Shown here: one piece after another, positions 22,001 to 34,166 of the stretch
How positions within the stretch are numbered: the stretch's first letter is position 1
How the letters are laid out: the number at the start of each line of letters is the position of its first letter
Assembly (NCBI GenBank): GCA_009760855.2
Contig: WPIO01000046.1
Location: forward strand, 2,103,501-2,167,500
Reading direction: 5' to 3'
Length of the DNA stretch: 64,000 bases
Origin: Cristatella mucedo
Taxonomy: Eukaryota; Bryozoa; Phylactolaemata; Cristatellidae
Program-made: the position numbers and the translations under genes
The notes under the pieces: model-generated
Told to the model about the DNA's origin: nothing
What the model saw: the letters and a program-made list of their open reading frames with translations, nothing else
Database searches by the model: none

Positions 22001-22944
22001 TAGAAGCAGTCAGGAAGCTTAGAAAAACGATTAAGCTGAACAGTCTTCGTAATTTATATAGCGCCGAGCTCATCAAAAGGATATCTTGGCGTTAGAAGGA
22101 AAGAATAAAATGTCGTTGCACCTTTTTGGGTTCGTTAGCCATGGGGCGCTGCTGAAATATGGTACGGCCAGCTGGGGGGCACCCTTTACGACCTAGCCTG
22201 CCCGGTTACCTGGTGCACGACGTCCGACGACCGGGTTACCTTTTAGGTAGTCGATAAGGAAAACTCTTGAAGTTCAACCGTCGACATCCGGCCCGGTGTG
22301 ATCTTGTCGCACAGTAGCATCCCGAAAGATCGCGTGCTGGCATTCATAGACATCGGACCAGCCAAGGAAAGACCAAGTAACCGGCTACCAAGTCCTCAGT
22401 GCCCGCTCAGCGGGCATGTGTCTCACTAGCTAGGCCCTCGGTCGGTCGGCCTTTACAGACGACTTCTCAGAACTGACATAAGCATTCAGACGTCTGGAGT
22501 AGAGGTAGACGGAGGTCCGTAGTGGGGGGGTGGTCTGGTAAACGCGAGCAAATGTCGGCCGACTGGACGGCATAGGCTGGCTGCGTCGACACACGGCGTC
22601 AATACAGTCTTCAGTAGATGGAATAGCTGTCAAAACATAGGCTTGACAGCCGCGGATGCTCCCCTGCTTTAATGTAAATGAGGCTGTTTAATCGGCTTAA
22701 CTTTACCGACGACGTGACTATTAAGGACCTTTGCGTGCTAACAGCCTTTTAGGTGAGACCTGCCGACCGAACGGTACGGATCTCAAGCCTGACTCGGACC
22801 GCTTTCTATACGTCACACATGCCGCTCTCAATTCCTTCAACATATGATCGGCGACAATGTCGAATGCTGCCGAGTCACGGCCGAGCAGGGTTACGATAGC
22901 GGCGTTTCCACCATCTTCTTACTACTGAGGATGTGGTTGGCTAC
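22001..22944. other. unassigned intergenic sequence
   Basis: Short ORFs without known motifs. Nothing convincing. Confidence 0.3.
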
Positions 22945-23107
22945 GCGAGGTGTCTTAGCCCAGGAGGTAAGATGCTCTCTTCTCGCTAACCAGGTCGTGG
23001 GTTCGAGTGCTGCAGTCGGCAATTCTTTATCGCCCGCTGCGAGCGGTAGCGACAGCCGCGAAGACTTTAGAGAGCATTGTGGCTGGGCTGAATTTTCCTA
23101 ATAAGCT
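22945..23107 (+). mobile_element. SINE-A copy 5
   Basis: GTCTTAGCCCAGGAGGTAAG head, GGTCGTGGGTTCGAGTGC B box, GCGAGCGGTAGCGACAGCCG body. Confidence 0.8.
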
Positions 23108-24537
23108 ATTTCTTTCCAAGCGAGCCAGAAGTTATTTAGAGGCAAACATTTCGACAATTAAGACCAGTTCGCGGTGTTAAACAGTGAAGGTCGAATGATC
23201 GATTGGAAAGCGTGGGAATAAAACCTTTTCTAAATACGCAATTAAAAACCCGACATACGTCTGAATTAACGCCAGCGACGCGTGAGCATAGAGATCTTCA
23301 GGTGAAGAACTCCCACAGGCCTTATGTTTGCAGTCGACCCATCTTCTTAAACAGATGATAATGTCCCTAACGAGGCAGTAGTGTGGTTCACAAAGTATTC
23401 ACCAGCCCGGGATATTGTGAAGACGCGGGGCTTTAAAACGTCTTTTTCTATATAAAGTAGGCGGAGGCGGTCAACAGCTGAGGAATGGGATCGCTAGGAT
23501 TTGCCACTAATCAGCCGACTCGCTTCTTTTCAGGCATCAGTAAACAAGTTTGATTTAGTAACCTTGGTGCACTACAAATATTAATTATAACTGGCTTGTT
23601 GACAGACAATTCAGCAAGTCTATTTTCATCTTGTCAGACCGGCATTAGGCTGCTCATGATCAAAAAATGGTAGCCCTAGCATCATCCCCATCCTTCTGGG
23701 GGCCGAAGCATCTCACAACGTGCCGAGTCGGCCGTATCCACATTCTGTTTCCTTTTCGGGGCCAGACCCTGTACTCATTTATGCCTTCACTCCAACAGAT
23801 GGTCATGTCATTAGCACATCAACTAGGCTCTTGGAGCATCTTTCAGCTATAGTCACACCCAGCAGTCTTCGGTTGTTACCGCTCTGAGAGAAAACGTCAC
23901 TTAAGAAAAAATATGCATACGACTCTAGCCATAAAAGCCTGCTGCAGTTAGAATGGCACGGCGACATGCTTACGATAGGACCTCTGGCGGCTCTGGCTCA
24001 TACTTTTACTTGGTGCCTGAGTACTTGATCGAAAGCTGGGCATAGGAGAGTCAGCCTCGCGACCTGTCAACTTAACGATGAGGCTATTTTCTCTGTTTAC
24101 CATATCGGTCTTATACGTGGCAACTAAAACCTTTTCATCGAAGGCAACCAAACGCTGGTACAGTGTGGCCGTGCCAGGATAACTCATATAAGCTACTCCT
24201 CCAGCAAGGCGGCCGTGCCAGCAAGGCTTTGACGCCATGGCACCGACACTGCAGCAGTACGCGGTCATCAGAACTCCATAGCGATCAAAGAAGTGTTCGG
24301 TGCTCCAGATTGCCTCTTGTAGATCGCATCATCTCAGTTCTTCAGCAGAGACAGCACAAGGTGGCATTCGCCCACCGACGCCTGACCCTCTCGTCAATGT
24401 GGTGTTGAGAGAGGGGGAAGGCATCGCCGCGCGCCGCAGGCCTGGTCGGTTCGGTAATCAATCAGATTCCGAGGCTACAGAGGCGGAGCCCGGAGAAGGA
24501 GGTCGGGACCGCGCTGCTCGCGCCAACGGCTGACGCT
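23108..24537. other. TAB1 3' flank, otherwise unassigned
   Basis: It contains the presumed TAB1 3' UTR just below 24538. Other short ORFs are not recognised. Confidence 0.3.
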
Positions 24538-25441
24538 CTATTTGACGCTGGGCTCGGGGGAGGTCGGCTCCACTACTTCGGCTATGCTGTCGTGGTCCAT
24601 TCTGGGCGAGCAGAGCTCCTCAAACTTGTGCTTCTCTTCGTCGCTCCACCTGTCGAACGTCTCGACATACTCGGCAAAGCTGACGTACGCTTCGACGCGG
24701 CCCTCCGAGTCGAGCTTCAGCGAGCCCAGGCTCTGCATCGTCTGCTCCAGCGAAGTGCTGGGGTCTGCGACGTCGTCGCTTTTGCGGCCCAGCGTTCCAC
24801 CCGAGTCTTGGCTGCCGTCACGGTCTTCGTCTCCGCCATCGCTGCTGCCACCGGCCGACCGGTCGTCGTGGTCGCCGCCGACGCCGTAGCGATAGATGAG
24901 AGACGTCAGTGTTGACGTGATGGTCGCAGCCGTGCGGCTGCTCTGACGAGCTACGCTACCGTCAGCTCCGGCGGCGGAGGCGGTGGGCAGAACGCCGAGA
25001 GGCGGCTCCAGTGTTGAGTCGGCGAGAGGCGACGAGGGTCCGACGGTCCAACTGTTGCCGCCGCCGCCTCCTCTGCTGCTGCCGATCACGTGGTGCCGCA
25101 TCGGATAGCCAAAGCTGCGCACGAGCAGCGTCATGTCGTCGTGCCGCTGGCACGTGCGCTTGTGCTCGTCGTCGGGCGGTGCGAGCACGTAAGCGTCGTG
25201 GTGCAGCCGCACGATGCGGTCAATGACCGCCTGCGCAACGCCGTTTAGCGTGGACTGCAAGTTGAACTCGCTGGCCACCATTGAAGCCATGTCGAGGTTG
25301 ACACGCTTCGTGCTCGTGGCGTGCTCGAGCGCCGTGTACACGCCGTCCGACATCAGGACCAGGAAGGCTGCCGCACTACCGTCGAGCGGGATGCCGCCCT
25401 GGATCTCGGGCTCGGCTATGACTGGCTCCGACCTCGCAGCA
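24538..25441 (-). CDS. TAB1: TAB1 terminal exon
   Basis: The acceptor is ctaccgctgcag and the stop TAG is at 24540-24538. It encodes 301 residues: the end of the PP2C fold (IAEPEI, LMSDGVY, RHDDMTLLV), a low-complexity Gly/Ser/Asp linker and the TAK1-docking YVSFAEY followed by 40 further residues. The post-docking tail is longer than in human TAB1. Confidence 0.96.
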
Positions 25442-28400
25442 CTGCAGCGGTAGAGGACAACAGAGCTCGGCTCATCGGCCACCGTATCGTTCTCGCAGCA
25501 GCTCGTGCTTACGGCCAAAGTAGAGAAAACCCCCTCAGAAAATTCGTGAAGCAATCGATTCTTGGTTTAGGGTGCCTTTTTCAAAAAGACAGGCATGCTG
25601 GAAATGAAATCCGAAGTTGCGATGACTCCGAGGTAAAAGGAAACCATTAAAAAATTAAATGATTATATGCAAACAGAGTTTAAACCGGAAGAAAATCGAA
25701 AGCAACGTATCTACAAAGAACCAATTTACCAATCTCTGCAGAAAATGCAACTTTGTCTTAGCTTAAGACAGCATTTAGTGGGTCCACGTGATTCGTCCTT
25801 CATGTGCTTATGCGTGCTGACACTGTGCATGCTGCCACTAACCACACTTGCATGCTGACCCTTTGCATGTCACTCCTAACCATGTTATTCATGTTGTTTA
25901 TCAAGCATGATTAACTCACCGTTCAATCGCGTTTCCCTTTGCAGCAAATGTAAAGCGCCTATTTTGAGATTGAGTTCTCTGAGGGCACTTCATCAAGTGT
26001 ATTTGTATTATTCTTATTATTATTATTCATATTATTATTATTATTAACTTGTTGCAGGTTGACACACCACGGTACATGTTTGCAGCTTTTGAGGTACATG
26101 ATCGTGACTTTCGAATTGCTTCCGGTCCACTGAAGCTTCGAGTTTTTGTAAATTCCATAACTCGATCAACACTACACGGATCAACATTATATTTGAAATG
26201 TAAGTTCAACTCTACTTGTGCATCAATGAACTAGTTTATTTCCGATTTCGGTTAGATAAGTATTACCACACATGTCCTCAAGAGGTCTTGAACTTTATAT
26301 CCTGCAATCATGCTTCATTATTACATGTCTTATTATTTTAGTAATAGTTTTTCTAGGTTGAATTATTGATTGGACAAGTGTTCTTAATCTGTTGAGGAAG
26401 TTGGCAAATTGTATAGTGCATAGTTTTGGATCTGTTGGTTTTTCTAGATTGCCATGTTTGAAAATTAAGCCACATTGATTCTTCAATGAAGTCAGATGGT
26501 TGACACCACAACCACTGTTATATCAAAAGATAGTTGATGTTGACGCAATGATCTTTTCGTCGGTGCTTGCTATGTGAAGGATTATTAGAACTGGGAGATA
26601 AATCCCGGGTTTGGGAAAATAACTCTCCAAGCCATCCCATGTTCTCCCTCTGCCAGCAATCGCCAAAGGTTCGGATTGTATTTTCAGCATGCTGGTCTTT
26701 TGAAAGGCACCCTGAGTAAAAAATCGATTGCTTTCGCTAGGTGTGAAGGCTATCAAAAAGTTACATCAAACTCAAACATATTCACGTGAAAGATATGGAT
26801 GGGGAAGGCATTACGGTCAGTTGATTTGCAAGGTCACTACATTTCGTGTGAGAAGTATCACATCTGAATGGTATGAATGCCTTCAGGATTGTCAAGGTCG
26901 ATCGCCAAGATTCGTGTCAACCACAGACGGGCTTCACCCTCGGCCAAAACTACATAAGCAGATCTATATGAAGGAAGCGATGAAAGAATATTTGAGTTTT
27001 TAGAATCGCCTGCCTATGCAACCGACTGCAGGCCTCAGTGAATAGTTCACACTCAGACAGATACAGTACCACCTGCACTGGCAAGCCAGTCACTTTCGTG
27101 GTCAAAGACTCTCATTCTTACTTCATTCCATTGAATAACATTATGAGAGCAGAAATTCCTTCTAACTTTCCTTTTAACTGCTTTCTCCCTCCCTCTCCTC
27201 TCGCTTTTTCTTTCCTCTCTCCCTCTCACTCTGTCTCCCTCTCACTTACGAACTTCTCTCTCTCTCTCTTCCTCGTCTTTAACTTGGTTTTCCCAGCTTC
27301 TCAAACATCTCATTCCAAAAACCAAGCATAACCATGCAAGGTCACGTGCAAAACTTCAAAGGAATCGCTAGAATAAGTATTTCTGTCTTTAACTCCACAA
27401 ACCCAATAAGACTAAGCAGGTGTTATGCTAGAGTTTTAGATAGCACTCTGAAAGCCTAAGCTGAGGTGCCCACATGTTAGCCAAAAGATATAATTTTACA
27501 CAACAAAGAGAAAGTGAGAAGCATAGCTGACTCAGGAGGGCAGTCGGGGAGGTCAGCTGCATGGAAGTAGCAGCTCAGGACGGACGGCAGGAAAGGATGT
27601 AAAGTAAAGGTTAGCTGATGCAACAGCCTCATTTATATAGCGGTAGAAAAGCCTTTACAGCTATAATCCCGCTTGTAGCAGGCAACAAAGAGTTGATTGC
27701 TGCAGGCCTCAAACCCACGACCGGTCGTGAAGTGTGAGCAGCGCCTGCCCCCCCCCAGCCAAAGACCTAGGCGCTTGCCACAGTCGGCAGTAGGAGAGCG
27801 TGTCGTAACGTAAGAATTGTGGATGTGAGTTGCACTGTCTAGGGCTTGCAGAGCAAAAGCTTCCATTGCCACTACTGTCTCCATGAAAATAAAGAAACAG
27901 CTACATATATTATTGTCCACAGAGGACCTAAGGGCACAAGAGGAGGCTGAAACTGACGCAGTCTCTTTCAGAGAGGTACGACTGGCTGTGGGATCCACGG
28001 TGATCAGCCTCGTGGATCAGAGTGAAATACTGTTCTGTATACTTTGACCAACAGGGAACCACCACAGCTCCTTTAGCAAAGGGGCTGCATGACTGAATTT
28101 CTTGTTGGATTACTAACCAACCTTTAAGCCATATTCAACACCAACTGTGGAGACTGTATGGCTTCTTTTTTTCAGAAGCCCCCTCCAATTACAGTAGGCC
28201 AATTACAATCTAAGTTCAGTACATCGAATACAACAATTACATCCAATTACAGTAGGCCAGTCTAGACAGACCGAGAGGTTCAGTGAGAGGAATTGGTCCA
28301 TACGCCTAAGCAGGGATCAAGCATGATAAGCAACAGTGGAGGCTTTTGAAAACTTTTAAAAACCAAAAAAACGACAATGAAGATGCCTAAATTATGAGCA

Positions 28401-31400
28401 TTCGATGATGGTCGCACTTCGACACCACCGAAGGGGAGGTTGAAGCCATTTATCACGGACGTCTGTATAGGGTTTCCCATGAGGATTAGTTTGGGTTTAT
28501 CATCTTTATTGCAAAGAAATTAGCCAACATCCTAGACCGAATGTGGGCAAGGCGGGGCTTAGTTTATTAGTGGCCTCAGCTGATTTTGATAGCTTGAATA
28601 ACACAAGCAGCTTGGTGTCGTAGGCATAGACGTGACAGCCGATGCCAACAGGCCTGAACTTTTGCTACAGGCTCCAAGTAAATAGAGAACAGCAAAGGAC
28701 CAAGGGCAGACTCTTACGGAAGTCCTAAGATAACTAGCCTCGCTCCGTGGATGAGACTAGATCGCCACGACTGAACACGGACTGAACACGATCGCAGAAG
28801 TGCGATTCGAAACAAACCAGAGTCTGGCCTCAGTTTGACCGACTGACCGACTGAGCGGATCGACGCAAAGGCGCCGCCCTCAACGCGAGGGTAGTCACTC
28901 GGTTGTCGACCTGGCAATTCCCCCCCCCGTTACCTGAGGCTCTCGAAGAACTGCCTGTAGCCACCCTTGACGCTGTAGTCGCCCAGGCAGCGCGTGTACA
29001 CCTGGTTGCCGACGAGCTTCTTCTTGCTGTACAGCTGCTCGATGGACAGGCCGAGAGCGGCGAGCCTTGCCAGCTCGCCCTCGTTGTCCACCGTGTGGTC
29101 GACGGTGAAGCAGCGCACGCGCAGGCTGACGCTGCCGTCCATCTGGCAGAGCAGGGCGCGACTGGTGCCTGCAATCGGCAAAAGGCTTTTTGGCGAGCTG
29201 CTGCAGCCGAGCGAGCCGACGCGCCGCCGCTCTGGTCCGCTTGCTTCTCCGCTTCTCTACCTTCTCTACCACGGGGCGCCGACCCCTTGCAAGCGAGCAC
29301 AGGCCGATCGATCCGGTTCAGCTGCATCGGCACGGCAGGCAATGCCCTCCGTGCAGATACCGGCAGCACCCCTCTTTTCGTTCAGTCGCCTTGCTGTGCA
29401 AGGACGATACATAAGCGCTCTCGTGGCGATAATCAGAGAGCCCGCGAGTGTAAAGTGCCTAGAAAGTGATTTGTTTCTCTTAAAATGCTATAGAAATGAC
29501 TTATCATTATTATTACCATCACCATCATTCGACCTCCAATCACGTGATTGAGATTATTCTAGAGCATGACAAGTGCAGCAGGCGTCCGAATCTCGTGCAA
29601 CGAGAGGCAGCCTAGAAGTAGAGTCAAGCAGTAAGTCGGAGCCTCACCTTTTTTGTGCAAGCACCCACCCACACACGCACGCGCACACATAGGACTACGA
29701 GGCGGTGCTCTTGATGCTGAAACGAATCGCGTAAGTGCCACTACAGCCTGACAGCACAGTCGATGCATAGAAAGGAAAAGCAGTTCTCATTGCTGCTGTC
29801 TCGGTCTCCAAAGGATTCGTTGCTTCGAGGTAGCTAAGAGAGTTGATTCAGAAAAGCAGTGGTAAAATGGCTGGGTTAGTTTGGGAGTGGTTCTGATAGG
29901 TAGGCTGGAGTAACAGAATGAAGAGACCTAAAAGTGGGTGACAGAACCTTGAAGTCGATACGCTGCTTGATTGGGAGCCAGTGCAGGTCGGCAAGAAGTG
30001 GTGCGTGATGCGGCAGCTTCGAGGCTCAGGACAGGCAAGCCATGCTGCAGAGTTTTCCACCTACTGTAAGCGCCTGAAATAGACAAGGGACCGGCACAAC
30101 CGTGCAACGTCTCTAATACTCTCATTTTTTGGGCAGAGCAAGAAAACGATTGCACTGCACTTTACAATCTGAGAACTACAGACACACTCTTCTTAGAGCT
30201 TTATATTTTGGGCAATAGGAATTCAGTGACACGGAAATCTCACATCTGTCTCAGATGCTGCACAAATATTTGTCAAACAAATACAACAATAATAACCAGA
30301 ATAATCGTAAAGAACTTTCAGTCTCGTAATCGAACTAAACCTCTTTCTAAGCCTACCTTTTTAAAGTATGCTAAAAGAAAGCATGTCAACTGATTAGTGA
30401 AAAGATGCACAATTTCACCACACGTGAGAGCATACACCACACATCACATGGACGGAGCAAATTTGCTGCGGAGCGTGTGAGTTTTAGCTTTGAGGGCAGG
30501 GGATGTCGTGATATCAAGTGGTAGAGAGCTAGATGCACATAGGAAGTGAAGGCATGGTCTCCAAAGGATTTGAGGTTGGCTAGAGGCACGGCTAAACAAC
30601 CAGAGTCAGAGGAGCAGGTGCTGCGACAGGAAGCCCGAGGCTCGGTACAGCTACTTGTGAAAGGTAAGCAGGAGCAAAACAGTACAGGGATCTAAAAGTG
30701 AATGACAAAACCTTGAAGTCGGCAGCGCCAACGTGTTTGCTTGCTCCAAAGCGGTGCACAGTTTTCTTTGCATTTAAGTAAAGTAAACGTTAGCTGATTG
30801 AACAGTCTCGTTGACAAAGCACCACAAGAGCCTTGCCAGTCGTCATCTCTTCTTGTAGTGGGCAATAGAGGATTGCCTTCTGCAGGACTCAAAACGCACG
30901 ACCTGGGTCATGAAGCGCGAACGCCTTGGCCCTGGGCTAAGACCAGTGCATGACAGACCGCATGCTGCCATACGCCGCCATCATTCGTTTGCAAGGGGGC
31001 GGCTACAGACATCAAGTGATGTCTTCACGAACAACTATATTGCTGGGTTAAGAGCGTGCTGATCCGAGTGAATTTGCTGCTCATACAAGCACACAATCAT
31101 CAGAAGCTCCTCTTGGTTTGCCTCGGACCAGTGTTTAAGTTTCCGTCACGGGCTGTCAGCAACGGCTAATCCTAGAACATTGGAAATCCCATTACCGAGA
31201 AATCGGCAAGACAGCAAGCAGGACCGTTCTTTTCACGTGCCGATGAGCACACCGTGCCACTATGAGTGAGAGACAGCTCGATGCCACCGCCCACGAAAGA
31301 CAGACGACTCTGTGCTGCCACGAGGGGGAAAAGGCAACATTAAAGGTTTTCTTGGAGCGACGACGTGCGCAACCAAGAGCAGACATCTGGGCTCGGTTGC

Positions 31401-34129
31401 ATCGACAGAACGCCGGAAACAGCACCGCGGAGCACGCCACGACAGCTGCACGAGTGAGGCGCACGTACCGATACTCGCGAAGTAGAGCATGTCGTTGTGA
31501 ACCAGCGCCACGAGAGCAGACGTGCCACTGCAGATCTGGCTGTTGATCACTTCGAGCCGCCGCATCTTGTCGGGTGCGTGCTTGACGGCTTCGTACTGGT
31601 TCCCCTGCAGAGAGACGGCGAGCCGGGCAAAAGCCGACAACAGAAATGCAGCGGTTCAAGGTCGATGCTGGCCAACAAAAGCGCAGCAGCTTCTACGCAA
31701 GGCAAAGCACCAGCGGTGGCAGCGGTGCAGCTGATGCAGCACTAGTCCCATGCGTTTGCCGGCAGTTTCGAAATCGAGCTCATGAGAGAGCGGCGTCAAA
31801 CGATGGCTGATCGCTCCAAGCTTACATATTGATGCAGTTCCATTTGCAGCGACGTTCGCTCGGCCAGAAGATCGCCGATCGAGACGAAGAACTCTTTCTC
31901 GGCCTGTCGAATTGCCTACGAGACAAGACACATTGCTCGAGCGATTGCAAGCTGCTGCTGCTGGCGCTCGACGAGCACGGCAACGACTGCACGGCAGTTA
32001 GCGCACAGCTCGCGCCGCTGCTTCATGTGCACCTGCACAGAGTAGGCAAAGTATCGGTCTGAGAGCAAGCAACTGTTCCCTCATTGCCTCCCTGCATAGA
32101 CGCATGCGAATAAAGCCCCCCCCCCCCGACCACAGACGCTTACCTCGAACAATACAGGGTCAAACGAAAGGGTGGGCCCACGGCCGATATTGGTAATAAT
32201 CACATATACAGCGATTCGCGCTCCGTACAGCACTTTGTTGCCAAACGTGACGCTGCTACAATAATCCCAAAGGTGCCTACAGTCGCAACTCCGTCAAAGC
32301 GGGTCTCAATAAGCGCCTAGAGAGAGATTAAGTTCTCTGAGGGTGCTTTATCAAGTGAATTATTATTATATTATTATTAAGGCAGCTGATGGCATACGCA
32401 TCGCGAGCCATGACAAGCGACCGCCACGTCAGTTCCAAGCTACCAGTTCCCTCGAAGCAGTCGTACGAATCTCTTGCTATGATCTCATCCGACAACAAGC
32501 TGCCAATGGTTGCAGTGGTCGATCGCCCCCTCCTCAGGTACCAACCCCTCCTCTATCTCAGATTTCTCTGATCTCATTTCGATTATGTGTGCAAGTAATC
32601 GATCTCTCCTCGTTATAGGGGATTTTTGCATTCCTTTTGACAACCTATCTGCCGCCAGGACTGAATTTCGTGCACCAACTGACTCATTTTCCCTTGTGGC
32701 TCATGCACATGACCCTACTCCTGTAAAAGGTTCACACACTCGACACAATTTTCTCCTACAACTGTATGCTATCGTCACCTATTATTACCAAATTCTTCCG
32801 ATGTGACTACATGTGGATCTCATTCAGTCGACAGTGTGTGCCCTCCTCTGAATCTGCAGTCATCTGAATCGCAAAACATCATGAGCCTTGACATCGATGC
32901 TGTTCAGGAAAGAATATCTGCTTCGCCTAAGTTGCTCAGTCCCCCTTCCGACCTGTTACCATTGGTAGAATGTTACAACACGACACTAGCTGACATGCTC
33001 GACGAGTTTGCACCCCTGACTAAGCACACTGTGTGCCTCGCCCAGACGGCCTATGGTTTACCAAAGACATTAAACTAGCTAGGTCTACTAAGCACAAGCT
33101 TGAGAAAACATACAAAAGATCAGGACTGACAGTCCACCGACAGGCATTTAAGGACTACTGTAGATCATACCTTTCCATCCTGGCTAAGGTTAAGTCAAGC
33201 TTTTATAAAAAAAAAAAAAATACTGTTGAATCACAGATGCCTAACCAAAAAATGCTGATGTCTACAATCAACCATCTCCTTAACCACTCCCAGGTTAGGT
33301 TCTTACCTGGTGACCCTTGTGGCAGTCTAGCTGATCGCTTCTCTAGCTTCTTTGCCAGCAAAATAGACAAGATCAGAGAGTCCAGCCATAAGTGACAAGA
33401 TCAGAGAGTCTGTCCATAAGTTAGCAGCACCCCTTCTGGAGTTATGTTCTTCAATAGCAATCACACAGGACTCCCCCTCTCTCAAATCCGTACAGCACCT
33501 CAATGTCTACATTGAAGGAAGCAACGATCAACCTTATCCAGAAATTCATCTTCCAATCGAAGAAGACTACTAGTCCTCGAAACCCTATTCCCACTGTCTT
33601 ACTTCTACAGTGGATAGATCTGCTGCTGCCAGGCATAACTAATATGTGGCATTAGCATTAGGACATGTCCCGTGTCCCTGCCCATTTTAAAAAGGCTGTA
33701 GTTAGGCTACTAATTAAGAAAGCAACACTACACCAAGAGAACTTGAGCAACTTCTGCCCAGGACTCCCATCTACTGTTCAGATCAAAGACACTGGAGCAA
33801 GTTGTGGTAAACCAGCTAAACTCTTATATTGAAACTTCATACCTAATAAGTTCCAATCAGGTTTTAGAGCTAATCACTCTTCACAAAGTCAGCATTGCTT
33901 CGGGTGTATACAGACCTCAGGAATGCCGACTTGGGTAAAGCCTTTCTACTTATTTGGCTTTGATCTTTCGGCAGCGGTTGACACTATTGATCAAGTCCTT
34001 CTCGAGTGCCTCTCATATCGCCAGGGCATCACTGGCACTGCACTACAATGGTCTTAGTGGGAGACTCCACATTTTTAATGTAAATGGAAAAAGATCACCC
34101 GATGAACCACGATGACGTATGGAGTAGCT

Positions 34130-34166
<37 letters not shown>

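Noticed and set aside
28830-29551. Plus-strand and alternate-frame ORFs up to 188 codons
   Set aside because: Shadows of the TAB1 exon at 28934-29168 and flanking GC-rich intron.
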